In this document: positions 54,172 through 61,780 of the stretch, piece by piece
Position numbering within the stretch: position 1 is the stretch's first letter
Layout of the letters: the number at the start of each line of letters is the position of its first letter
Assembly (NCBI GenBank): GCA_902778625.1
Contig: CACYYM010000011.1
Location: 1 to 64,000 of the forward strand
DNA from: an uncultured Bacteroidales bacterium
GTDB lineage: Bacteria > Bacteroidota > Bacteroidia > Bacteroidales > Bacteroidaceae
DNA length: 64,000 nt
Reading direction: 5' to 3'
Notes under the pieces: model-generated
Told to the model about the DNA's origin: nothing
What the model saw: the letters and a program-made list of their open reading frames with translations, nothing else
Database searches by the model: none
Made by a program: the position numbers and the translations under genes

Positions 54172-54179
54172 CAAAGATA
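54172..54179 (-). promoter_or_regulatory. -7 element of the tRNA-His gene
   Basis: TATCTTTG on the minus strand, 42 bases upstream of the tRNA 5' end. The position where the -33 TTG should be is occupied by a 7-bp tandem repeat (54190-54217). Confidence 0.55.
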
Positions 54180-54189
54180 CGACAAAAAA

Positions 54190-54217
54190 GTGAAAAGTGA
54201 AGAGTGAAGAGTGAAGA
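54190..54217. repeat. Heptanucleotide tandem repeat upstream of tRNA-His
   Basis: GTGAAAA, GTGAAGA, GTGAAGA, GTGAAGA head to tail, covering the -18 to -45 region of the tRNA-His promoter and lying 50 bases past the end of the ADP-ribosylglycohydrolase gene. Confidence 0.8.
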
Positions 54218-54267
54218 ATTTTAGCGAGCAGCCAGCAATTTAACATTTCTTTACAATATAAGGGCAC

Positions 54268-55785
54268 TTATTTCTTCTCGTAGTATATGATGCGGTGGGC
54301 TTTGATATTCACGTCTTCACGAGGGTTCTGGAGTCGGAACTCAACGCGATGCTTGCCGTTCTTCAGGTCGTAGTTCCAATAGAGACAGTCAGCTGTGCGG
54401 TTGTGGAAGTCGGAAATGAACTTCATCACCTTGTCCTTCTTGCCGTCGACGCTGACCTCAAGCTGTGCTTCATACGTCCTGTCGGGGCAGGAGATGTTTC
54501 CGTAGAGGGTGATGCCGATGCCCTCAAACTCGAAGACTGACGTGCCGGAGTCTGGGTTGCCAAGTTGTTCGACGCCTTCTGCGAGCAGCTTCGGTGTCAT
54601 GCCTGTAAAGCCTTGTTCCAGACGGACGGCTTTCGGCTTCTGCACTTTGATGCTGATGTCCTGCTCGCCAACCTTTCCGCCATTGCGTTCGATGTTTTTC
54701 AGGGCGAGGTCGAAGCACTGCCGATAGACGTCGTTCAGCGACATAGTCGTGTAGGCGAAGTCGCGGTCCTCCACTTCCCGAAGGTTTGGCATCCACTTCT
54801 CAGGAATGCGGCTATAGCCCATCATGGTTGCCAGGATGCCCGCTGCAGAAGCTGGGTTGCAGTCGGAGTCCTGTCCACAGCGTGTCGCTATCTCCATCGT
54901 TTTGCCGAAGTCACCGTTGCCAAAGAGCAGCCCTATCACGACGTAAGCCGAGTTCATCGTGGCGTCGATGTTGCCCGGAGCGAGGATGAGTTCGGGACAA
55001 CCCACGTCTTCACTATACTTCTCGTTGTATAAAGTCCACGTCCGCTTCCAGTCCGTCGGCTCCTCTTTGTACCAATTGATGACGTCGGCGATGCATTTGT
55101 GGAACTTGCTCTTGCTGGGAATCGTCTGGAGAGCCTGCTCGACGATGTCCAGAATGTCATCTTCTACGAAAGCCAAGGCATACATCGCTCCCACGAAGAC
55201 GCCGCCATACCAGCCGTCGCCGTAGTTCATGAGATGTCCCACTTTATCCGAAATCTTCGAGGCAACGTTGGGCATTCCTGGCGACATCAAGCCTGCGAAG
55301 TCGCTCTCGATTTGATAGTCGATGCAGTCTGCATGGGGATTGTTCTTCCAGAAGCCCGACGCGGGAGGCATCAAGCCCTGCATGATGTTGTAGCGAGCCT
55401 GCTGGTTTGCGTGCCAAAGAGGGTAGGGAGCGTAGGCAAAAGCCTTCGCCATCGACTCTGCCGATGCGTCGAGACCTTCCTCGCTGAACACTTTGACGAA
55501 GGTAAGGTCCATATAAACGTCGTCGAAGAGGCCGGGGAAGCGATCATAGTGGAGTTTCAAGTGATGCTCAGGATACTGTATCTCCGTCTCATCAGGAATA
55601 ATGACGCCTCGATAGCAGAATTCTGTCGGACCACCATAGGCACAGCCAATCGTCTGTCCTGCCCAGCCGCCTTTGATTTTGTCGAGCAGCACATCACGGC
55701 TCATCTTCTGTTGTGAACGGGAAGAGAGATACAAAGGACTGACACTCAGAAGCGCGAGTGTCAAAAGGAAAGGTAATGTCTTCAT
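54268..55785 (-). CDS. Secreted ADP-ribosylglycohydrolase-family protein
   Basis: 505 residues with an N-terminal export signal (to about 24). The ADP-ribosylglycohydrolase (DraG/ARH-like) fold spans about 28-365: KIKGGWAGQTIGCAYGGPTE, FDDVYMDLTFVKVF (first metal-binding DD region), and TRCGQDSDCNPASAAGILA, corresponding to the GGDTDTNAA metal motif. The last 130 residues form a beta-rich domain ending GKHRVEFRLQNPREDVN. Cytoplasmic relatives remove ADP-ribose from proteins; an exported one may act on other N- or O-glycosides, so the substrate is unknown. Its own unit, downstream of the GlsB terminator. Confidence 0.85.
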   Translation of the reverse strand: MKTLPFLLTLALLSVSPLYLSSRSQQKMSRDVLLDKIKGGWAGQTIGCAYGGPTEFCYRGVIIPDETEIQYPEHHLKLHYDRFPGLFDDVYMDLTFVKVFSEEGLDASAESMAKAFAYAPYPLWHANQQARYNIMQGLMPPASGFWKNNPHADCIDYQIESDFAGLMSPGMPNVASKISDKVGHLMNYGDGWYGGVFVGAMYALAFVEDDILDIVEQALQTIPSKSKFHKCIADVINWYKEEPTDWKRTWTLYNEKYSEDVGCPELILAPGNIDATMNSAYVVIGLLFGNGDFGKTMEIATRCGQDSDCNPASAAGILATMMGYSRIPEKWMPNLREVEDRDFAYTTMSLNDVYRQCFDLALKNIERNGGKVGEQDISIKVQKPKAVRLEQGFTGMTPKLLAEGVEQLGNPDSGTSVFEFEGIGITLYGNISCPDRTYEAQLEVSVDGKKDKVMKFISDFHNRTADCLYWNYDLKNGKHRVEFRLQNPREDVNIKAHRIIYYEKK

Positions 55786-55799
55786 GGCAATAAAAATGC

Positions 55800-55823
55800 A
55801 GCCCCTCTTGTTGCGGAGGGGCT
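55800..55823 (-). terminator. Terminator of the nagB-GlsB unit
   Basis: An 8-bp stem AGCCCCTC/GAGGGGCT with 8-base loop, followed on the minus strand by GCATTTTTATT; 15 bases past the GlsB stop. Confidence 0.85.
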
Positions 55824-55837
55824 GGTGAATGATGGTT

Positions 55838-56077
55838 TTACTTCATCTTCGATACGACCCAGAGGATAATTACTGCGCCGACAACAGCGCAGATGAGTTC
55901 TCCGAGCCATCCTGCGGTCTGGATGCCCAGCAGGCCGAACAGCCATCCGCCGAACATACCGCCGATGATGCCAAGGAAGAGGTCGATAAGCAAACCTTTT
56001 CCTGTGCCGCTCTGCAGCTTACTTGCGATGAAACCGGCAAGAATACCGGTGATGATACCAATGATGAGTCCTTGCAT
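55838..56077 (-). CDS. GlsB/YeaQ/YmgE-family small membrane protein
   Basis: 79 residues, three hydrophobic helices with Gly-rich packing (GIITGILAGFIASKLQSGTG, LFLGIIGGMFGGWLFGLLGI, ELICAVVGAVIILWVVSKMK), matching the transglycosylase-associated/GlsB stress protein family in length and pattern. Inner-membrane protein of unclear function. Lies 18 bases downstream of nagB, likely the same transcript. Confidence 0.9.
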   Translation of the reverse strand: MQGLIIGIITGILAGFIASKLQSGTGKGLLIDLFLGIIGGMFGGWLFGLLGIQTAGWLGELICAVVGAVIILWVVSKMK

Positions 56078-56095
56078 AATAGTGTTGTTTAGGGG

Positions 56096-56887
56096 TTAAA
56101 GGTTGTTTTTCTCGATGTCCTTGAAGTACTTGTATGTGCCGTGCTTCAGCTCGTCTGTGGCAGCTTCGTCGCAGACGATGATGGCATGGGGATGCATTTG
56201 CAGGGCGCTAATCGTCCATTCTTGGCTGACGGCACATTCAACAGCGTGCTTCAGGGCACGAGCCTTGTTGTGACCGTTCACGACGATGAGCACTTCCTTT
56301 GCGTCCATCACGGTTCCGACACCGACCGTCAAGGCCGTCTTTGGCACCTTGTTGATGTCGTAGTCGAAGAAGCGGCTGTTGGCGATGATAGTGTCTGTGG
56401 TGAGACTCTTCACGCGAGTGCGGCTCTGCAGGGAGCTGAAGGGCTCGTTGAAAGCGATGTGTCCGTCCGGACCGATGCCGCCCATGAAGAGGTCGATACC
56501 GCCTGCAGCCTTGATGGCAGCCTCGTACTGAGCGCATTCTGCAGCGAGGTCAGCGGCGTTGCCATTGAGGATGTGGACGTTCTCCTTCTTGATGTCGATG
56601 TGAGAGAAGAAGTTGTTCCACATGAAGCTATGGTAGCTTTCGGGGTGCTCTTCAGGCAGTCCGACATACTCGTCCATATTGAAAGTGATGACGTTTGCAA
56701 ACGAAACCTTGCCGGCTTTGTACATCTCGATGAGATGCTTGTAGAGTCCGAGAGGCGATGAGCCCGTCGGACAGCCCAACTTGAAAGGCTTCTCTGGTGT
56801 GGGATTAGCGGCGTTGATCTTCGCTGCGACGTACTCAGCAGCCCAGCGGCTGAGGTTCGCGTAGTCAGGTTCGATTATTACTCTCAT
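56096..56887 (-). CDS. nagB: Glucosamine-6-phosphate deaminase
   Basis: 263 residues from the ATG at 56887 ([20 protein letters not shown]), the standard family start and length; the ORF extends to 57091 but that part is upstream of the promoter -7 element (56944-56951). Converts glucosamine-6-phosphate to fructose-6-phosphate and ammonia in amino-sugar catabolism. Catalytic features: [21 protein letters not shown] (proton-transfer Asp) and [14 protein letters not shown] (Asp/His pair). First gene of a unit with the GlsB-type protein. Confidence 0.97.
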   Translation of the reverse strand: MRVIIEPDYANLSRWAAEYVAAKINAANPTPEKPFKLGCPTGSSPLGLYKHLIEMYKAGKVSFANVITFNMDEYVGLPEEHPESYHSFMWNNFFSHIDIKKENVHILNGNAADLAAECAQYEAAIKAAGGIDLFMGGIGPDGHIAFNEPFSSLQSRTRVKSLTTDTIIANSRFFDYDINKVPKTALTVGVGTVMDAKEVLIVVNGHNKARALKHAVECAVSQEWTISALQMHPHAIIVCDEAATDELKHGTYKYFKDIEKNNL

Positions 56888-56943
56888 AATTTTGAATGTT
56901 TTTGGTTTGTTCGTAATGTTTGTGTTATCCTTGAAAATCACTG

Positions 56944-56951
56944 CAAAGATA
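56944..56951 (-). promoter_or_regulatory. -7 element of nagB
   Basis: TATCTTTG on the minus strand, 56 bases upstream of the start at 56887; a TTG is 23 bases further up (56975-56977). Confidence 0.55.
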
Positions 56952-57018
56952 CAACAAAAAAATGAAAAAATGAACAATGAACAGCGAAAAAAGAATCGAT
57001 GAGGCTGCTTTTTCCTTC

Positions 57019-57150
57019 CGACACGACACGGGTCTTTGGCAAACATCCTGTGCCGTGTCTCAAAACTTCGCAGGTCGAGTTCGTTATACATACATGTATC
57101 TACAATTATACATACATGTATCTATAATTATACATACATGAATCTATAAT
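57019..57150. repeat. 22-nt-register array ending in TATACATACATG units
   Basis: Three near-identical 22-mers start at 57085, 57107 and 57129 (TATACATACATG plus TATCTACAAT, TATCTATAAT, AATCTATAAT). The preceding units at 57041 (AAACATCCTGTGCCG) and 57063 (AAACTTCGCAGGTCG) and a possible one at 57019 are in the same register but have a different, GC-richer sequence including TTTGGCAAAC. The core changes midway without breaking the 22-base step. Confidence 0.8.
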
Positions 57151-57308
57151 GAACGTCGTGTGTGGTGTTGAGTAATGTAGCATGTGAGGTCGGGTGAGAT
57201 GGCATTTTGAATGTCGCCATTCCCCTGTCTGAAGGGTACGGAATGCTTAATGCAGTTTGCAAAAGCGGCTTTTTGCGAAAGTGCGTATCGCTTTTTCCGC
57301 CAAAAACT

Positions 57309-57338
57309 TTGATGCTTTTGAAAAAAGCATTATCTTTG
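57309..57338 (+). promoter_or_regulatory. mdh promoter
   Basis: TTG (57309-57311), 19-base spacer, TATCTTTG (57331-57338); ATG at 57382. Confidence 0.7.
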
Positions 57339-57381
57339 CAGTCTGAATAAACGTTTAACAACAAATAAATAACAAGAAAAC

Positions 57382-58374
57382 ATGAAATTCCTGACTGACG
57401 AGAAACTCGTTATCGTTGGTGCCGGCGGTATGATCGGCTCTAACATGGTGCAGAGCGTGCTGATGCTCGGCCTCACTCCAAACATTTGTCTGTATGATAT
57501 CTATGAACCTGGTGTTCATGGCGTTTACGACGAGATGTGCCATTGTGCTTTCCCGGGCGCAAACATCTCCTACACCGTTGACCCCGCTGTGGCCTTCCCC
57601 GGCGCTAAGTACATCATCTCCAGCGGCGGCGCTCCCCGCAAGGAAGGCATGACGCGCGAAGACCTGCTCAAGGGTAACTGCCAGATCGCTGCTGAGTTCG
57701 GCGAGAACATCAAGAAGTATTGCCCCGACGTGAAGCACGTTGTCGTTATCTTCAATCCTGCCGATGTGACAGCTCTCACAGCTCTCATCCACTCCGGTTT
57801 GAAGCCCAACCAGCTCACCTCTCTTGCAGCCCTCGACTCCACACGTCTGCAGCAGCAGCTCGCTCAGGAGTTCGGCGTGCAGCAAGACAAGGTGACCGAC
57901 GCCTTTACTTATGGCGGTCACGGCGAACAGATGGCAGTCTTCGCTTCTAAGGCAAAGATCGACGGCAAGCCTCTCGCAGAGCTTCCTCTCACTGCAGAGC
58001 GTTGGGCTGAGATTAAGCACATGACTACTCAGGGCGGCAGCAATATCATCAAGCTCCGCGGCCGCTCATCGTTCCAGAGCCCCGCTTACCAGGCTGTCAA
58101 GATGATTGAGGGCGCCATGGGTGGCGAGCCCTTCAAGTGGCCTGCTGGCTGCTACGTGAACTGCGACAAGTGCGGCTTCAAGAACGTCATGATGGCAATG
58201 CCTACCGTTATCGACAAGGACGGTGTCCGCTTCACGATGCCCGAAGGCACGGCTGAGGAAATGGCAGCATTGCAGGCAAGCTACGAGCACTTGCAGAAGA
58301 TGCGCGACGAAATCATCGAGCTCGGCATCATTCCTCCCGTAGCAAACTGGAAGGACGACAACGCCAACCTCTAA
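57382..58374 (+). CDS. mdh: Malate dehydrogenase
   Basis: 330 residues. NAD-binding motif VGAGGMIGSNMV at about 12-23, substrate region GGAPRKEGMTREDLL, catalytic segment TYGGHGEQMAVF with the active His, and an NCDKCGFKNVMM loop seen in Bacteroidales malate dehydrogenases. Interconverts malate and oxaloacetate; in Bacteroidales it serves the reductive branch from oxaloacetate to succinate. Single gene with a good promoter; no hairpin terminator was recognised downstream. Confidence 0.95.
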   Translation: MKFLTDEKLVIVGAGGMIGSNMVQSVLMLGLTPNICLYDIYEPGVHGVYDEMCHCAFPGANISYTVDPAVAFPGAKYIISSGGAPRKEGMTREDLLKGNCQIAAEFGENIKKYCPDVKHVVVIFNPADVTALTALIHSGLKPNQLTSLAALDSTRLQQQLAQEFGVQQDKVTDAFTYGGHGEQMAVFASKAKIDGKPLAELPLTAERWAEIKHMTTQGGSNIIKLRGRSSFQSPAYQAVKMIEGAMGGEPFKWPAGCYVNCDKCGFKNVMMAMPTVIDKDGVRFTMPEGTAEEMAALQASYEHLQKMRDEIIELGIIPPVANWKDDNANL

Positions 58375-58430
58375 GCCTCGCGCGCGTACATTTATATATT
58401 ATATATAGGAACTCAACACTTAGTCAGACT

Positions 58431-58524
58431 TTAAAACCACGAATTGCACAAATACACGAACCCTTCCGTAGCCAAAGCTTGCGGTTGCTGTCTGTTCGTG
58501 TAATTCGTGCAATTCGTGGTTAAA
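58431..58524. repeat. Long imperfect inverted repeat upstream of the GH36-like gene
   Basis: Arms of 30 bases (58431-58460 and 58495-58524) match with a few mismatches and carry ACCACGAATTGCAC- and TTCGTG-type words; the loop is 34 bases. It lies 13 bases before the ATG and would form a strong hairpin in the leader RNA. Confidence 0.75.
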
Positions 58525-58537
58525 TCATCTTAGTACC

Positions 58538-61273
58538 ATGAAGCAGTCATTACTCCTCGTGCTTGCCATCACAATGGCGCTCCACCTTTCGGCACAAAAG
58601 GTCATCTTTCCGCAAGAGCAGCAAGCGGGCGAGGCAACTCTGTCGGTTCATCCCTCCTTTGGAGGGGACGGGGAAGGCTATACCCTTGCCAACGACCTGC
58701 TGTCGGCCTCGTTCACCCATGCCGACGGCAAGCTGACCTTCGACGGTTGCGAGGCGATGGGCTTGCTGCCGGCCGACGACCTCTTCAGCATCCGCCTCGG
58801 CAGCGGTGCAGAAGTGCCGTCTTCGTCAATGACTCTGGAGAGCGTCCAGACGGAAGAGCTTGCTGCAGACGAGGCGGCCGCCAAGGGCTCGCTCAGGCTT
58901 CCCGGCAAGAGCATCAAGGCAAGCTACACCTACGGCAACCTGTCGCTGACCTGGCGCGCTGTGCTGCGCGACGGCTCGCATTACCTCCGCACAGAACTCG
59001 AGTTGACAGCCGTGAAGGATGTGGCGATGAATGCCGTCATCCCGATGCACTATGCCATCGATGGCAGCAGCAGCGGGCAGATGCCGGCCGTGGTGGGCAA
59101 CACGCGAGGGGCAGTCATTGCGAGCGACAAGATATTCGCAGGACTGGAGACGCCGATGGGCAAGAACAGCGTCGTGGGTGCCATGGATACCACTCCCTTC
59201 AACTTCAGCAGCTGGACGAGCACAACCTTCGACTGGCTTCCGGGCAGCGAGACGCCGCAAGGCATCCTGAGTCTCGGCCTGCCCGCCAGCGGCATCTGCG
59301 GCATCCGGGGTTACCTCGGCTTCCTCGAAGGAGGCAGACAGACCGTCACCTTCCAGTACACGAGCGGCAACCACCGCCTCGACATCGCGGGCGTCGATAT
59401 CGTTGACCTCGAAGGCAACGTCGTGGCGAGCGACTATCACAAAGGCTACACAGGCGGGCAGAAGTCGAGAAACGTCTATACGCTCAACATCCCGGAGCGC
59501 GGCTACTATCTCGTCCGCTACTTCCGCGACACCGTGACCGACGTCATCAGCGGCACATGGAACAGCAACGGCACTGTCACCTGGAGCTGCGACATCACAG
59601 CTCCCGAACTTGTCTTCGACGGAAACCTCGAGGCGAACGTCCTGCCCGCAGAACTTCTCCATTTACCTGCACCGAGCGAGACCGAAATCATCGGCGAGTG
59701 GAGCCGACGTGCGACGCTGGCCAAGGGCAAGACATGGAGAGTGGGAGCCGTGGTGGGCCTCATTGCTCCGGGACAGGCGCGACGCTCCTTCCTCTGCTAC
59801 AGCGAGCGCGAACGTGCCGTGCCTTGGCGTCCCTTCCCAATGTACAACTCGTGGTTCGAACTGAATATCGACCGCAACAACGACCAGAACTACACCACTA
59901 ACTTCAACGAGGCGCAGTGCCTGGCGGTGCTTGACCAGTGGAAACTTCACCTCTTCGACGCGTACGGCGTCGGCATCGGCTCGTTCGTCTGGGACGACGG
60001 CTGGGACATCTATGGCACATGGGAGTTCAATCCCAACTTCCCGGAAGGCTTCCAGAACCTCAGCGACAAGGCGTGGAGTATGGACTCGCAGATCGGCGCA
60101 TGGCTTGGACCCGTCGGCGGCTACGGGCAGAGCGGCAACTACCGTCGCAACTACTGGAGCTCGCGAGGCGGCATGCAGCTCTCCAACCCCGCCTACTACG
60201 ACGTCTTCCTCGACCGCACAAGCTTCATGCTCAACTCTTACCACTTCAACTACTTCAAGTTCGACGGCATCAGCGCGCAGTTCAGCGCCACGGGCCCCGA
60301 CAGCGGAGTGACGGGCGAGGAGAATGCCGAAAGCATCATCGACATCGAGCAAAAGCTGCGCGAAGTGAAGCCCGACGTCTTCCTCAACACCACCGTCGGC
60401 ACCTGGGCGTCGCCCTTCTGGTTCCAGATGACCGATGCCGTGTGGCGGCAAGAGATGGACTGGGGCACCGTCGGCAATCAGGGCAACAGCCGCGAGCAGT
60501 GGATAACGTATCGCGACCGCCTCGTCTATCAGAACTTCGTGCAAAACTCGCCTCTCTGCCCCATCAACGACCTCATGACGCACGGCTTTATGCTCTCGAA
60601 GTACGGCAGTGGCGTGGCCAGCATGAGCCGCAATTACAACGACATCGTGCGCGAGATGCGCTGCGCCTTCGCCTGTGGCAGCGGCATGGTGGAGATTTAT
60701 GCCGACTATGCCCTCATGAACAGCATCAAGGGCGGCAAGCTTTGGGGCGACCTGGCCGACTGCATCCGCTGGCAGAAGGAGCAGGCGGACGTCCTGCCCG
60801 ATGTGCACTGGGTGGGCGGCAACCCGTGGGACGGCAGCAAGGCCAACGTCTATGGCTGGGCAGCCTGGAACGGCGAAAGAGCCACGCTCGCCCTCCGCAA
60901 CCCGTCGGCCTCCGTCCAGACATTCACGACGACACTGCGCGAGGCGCTCGAGATACCCGATTACATTCACACCAGCTTCACCCTGACCGACGCCTTCAGC
61001 CAGGGAACCCTCCGCGGCCTTGCTACCGGCACGTCCATCGACATCGATACGCCGCTGACGCTCCGACTCGCCGCCTCGTCCGTCTATATATATAATGGTA
61101 CGGACGACCTCGTCACGGGCATTGGCACCATACAGCCTGCCCCCAGCGCTGAAACGGTAAACGGCAGCAGGATGAATGACGAATGCTACGACCTGCTCGG
61201 GCGCAAGCAGGCCAAGCCGCAGGGAAAAGGCATCAACATCATCTCCGGCAAGAAAATTGTCTTCCACGAGTAG
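58538..61273 (+). CDS. GH36-like (clan GH-D) secreted glycosidase with sorting tail
   Basis: 911 residues. Signal peptide to about 19. N-terminal beta-sandwich (about 40-260) with an inserted NPCBM-like segment (about 270-345: IRGYLGFLEGGRQTVTFQYT). The barrel starts near 425 (YNSWFELNIDRNNDQNY), with FVWDDGWDIYG and YFKFDGIS, where Asp576 is the probable nucleophile. A C-terminal beta domain is followed by the tail CYDLLGRKQAKPQGKGINII-SGKKIV, a sorting-type end. Clan GH-D enzymes are alpha-galactosidases or alpha-N-acetylgalactosaminidases; which one is not decided. Database relatives may be mislabelled as enterotoxin. It has a leader hairpin (58431-58524). Confidence 0.82.
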   Translation: MKQSLLLVLAITMALHLSAQKVIFPQEQQAGEATLSVHPSFGGDGEGYTLANDLLSASFTHADGKLTFDGCEAMGLLPADDLFSIRLGSGAEVPSSSMTLESVQTEELAADEAAAKGSLRLPGKSIKASYTYGNLSLTWRAVLRDGSHYLRTELELTAVKDVAMNAVIPMHYAIDGSSSGQMPAVVGNTRGAVIASDKIFAGLETPMGKNSVVGAMDTTPFNFSSWTSTTFDWLPGSETPQGILSLGLPASGICGIRGYLGFLEGGRQTVTFQYTSGNHRLDIAGVDIVDLEGNVVASDYHKGYTGGQKSRNVYTLNIPERGYYLVRYFRDTVTDVISGTWNSNGTVTWSCDITAPELVFDGNLEANVLPAELLHLPAPSETEIIGEWSRRATLAKGKTWRVGAVVGLIAPGQARRSFLCYSERERAVPWRPFPMYNSWFELNIDRNNDQNYTTNFNEAQCLAVLDQWKLHLFDAYGVGIGSFVWDDGWDIYGTWEFNPNFPEGFQNLSDKAWSMDSQIGAWLGPVGGYGQSGNYRRNYWSSRGGMQLSNPAYYDVFLDRTSFMLNSYHFNYFKFDGISAQFSATGPDSGVTGEENAESIIDIEQKLREVKPDVFLNTTVGTWASPFWFQMTDAVWRQEMDWGTVGNQGNSREQWITYRDRLVYQNFVQNSPLCPINDLMTHGFMLSKYGSGVASMSRNYNDIVREMRCAFACGSGMVEIYADYALMNSIKGGKLWGDLADCIRWQKEQADVLPDVHWVGGNPWDGSKANVYGWAAWNGERATLALRNPSASVQTFTTTLREALEIPDYIHTSFTLTDAFSQGTLRGLATGTSIDIDTPLTLRLAASSVYIYNGTDDLVTGIGTIQPAPSAETVNGSRMNDECYDLLGRKQAKPQGKGINIISGKKIVFHE

Positions 61274-61278
61274 CACAA

Positions 61279-61400
61279 GCCGACGCTTGCTGTGGAAAGC
61301 TCGATGCTTGCAGTTGTAAGGGCCGATGCATGCTGAGGGAAAAAATGGCCCCTCATGAGGCGATTTTCAGGCCCTCAAGTGACGTATGAGGCCCCTTAAT
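61279..61400. repeat. 22-nt-register array, diffuse core
   Basis: CGATGC-like words start at 61281, 61302 and 61324 (steps 21, 22), followed by GGCCCCTCATG and GGCCCTCAAGTG, where CTCA repeats at 61352 and 61374 (22 bases). Weaker than the other arrays but in the same size class; begins 6 bases after the GH36-like stop codon. Confidence 0.5.
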
Positions 61401-61422
61401 GTAATTTTTTCCTAAAAATGCT

Positions 61423-61452
61423 TTGCCAATTCAAAAAGTATGTGTAATTTTG
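61423..61452 (+). promoter_or_regulatory. rpsU promoter
   Basis: TTG (61423-61425), 19-base spacer, TAATTTTG (61445-61452); ATG at 61508. Confidence 0.7.
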
Positions 61453-61507
61453 CGCCGCATTTTCGCTACATAAAACATAATTAACTAATTTAAAGCAAAA
61501 AAGAAAC

Positions 61508-61699
61508 ATGATTGTAGTAACCGTAAAAGAAGGTGAGAACATCGAAAGGGCTCTCAAGAAGTTCAAGCGTAAGTACGAGAAGACCGGAGTCGTGAAGGAA
61601 CTCCGCGCCCGTCAGCAGTTCGACAAGCCCTCCGTTCTGAAGCGCCTCGCCATGCAGCACGCTGTCTATGTGCAGAAGCTCAACCGCGTAGAAGATTAA
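61508..61699 (+). CDS. rpsU: 30S ribosomal protein S21
   Basis: 63 residues, standard length. MIVVTVKEGENIERALKKFK and the basic RKYEKTGVVKELRARQQFDK match S21. Basic protein of the small subunit near the anti-Shine-Dalgarno site. First gene before xer and hpf, with its own promoter. Confidence 0.97.
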   Translation: MIVVTVKEGENIERALKKFKRKYEKTGVVKELRARQQFDKPSVLKRLAMQHAVYVQKLNRVED

Positions 61700-61780
61700 A
61701 AGTCCTTAAATTTTTGGCATTTCTCTTGGGATTGTCAAAAAAAACAGCTACCTTCGCAGAACAAACAGTTAGCGAAGTGC

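Noticed and set aside
56888..57091. Longer start for nagB
   Set aside because: The extension is not NagB-like and spans the TATCTTTG promoter element; ATG at 56887 gives the standard length.
59663..61276. 537-codon frame antisense to the GH36-like gene
   Set aside because: GC-rich codon shadow; the sense frame has catalytic motifs and a sorting tail.
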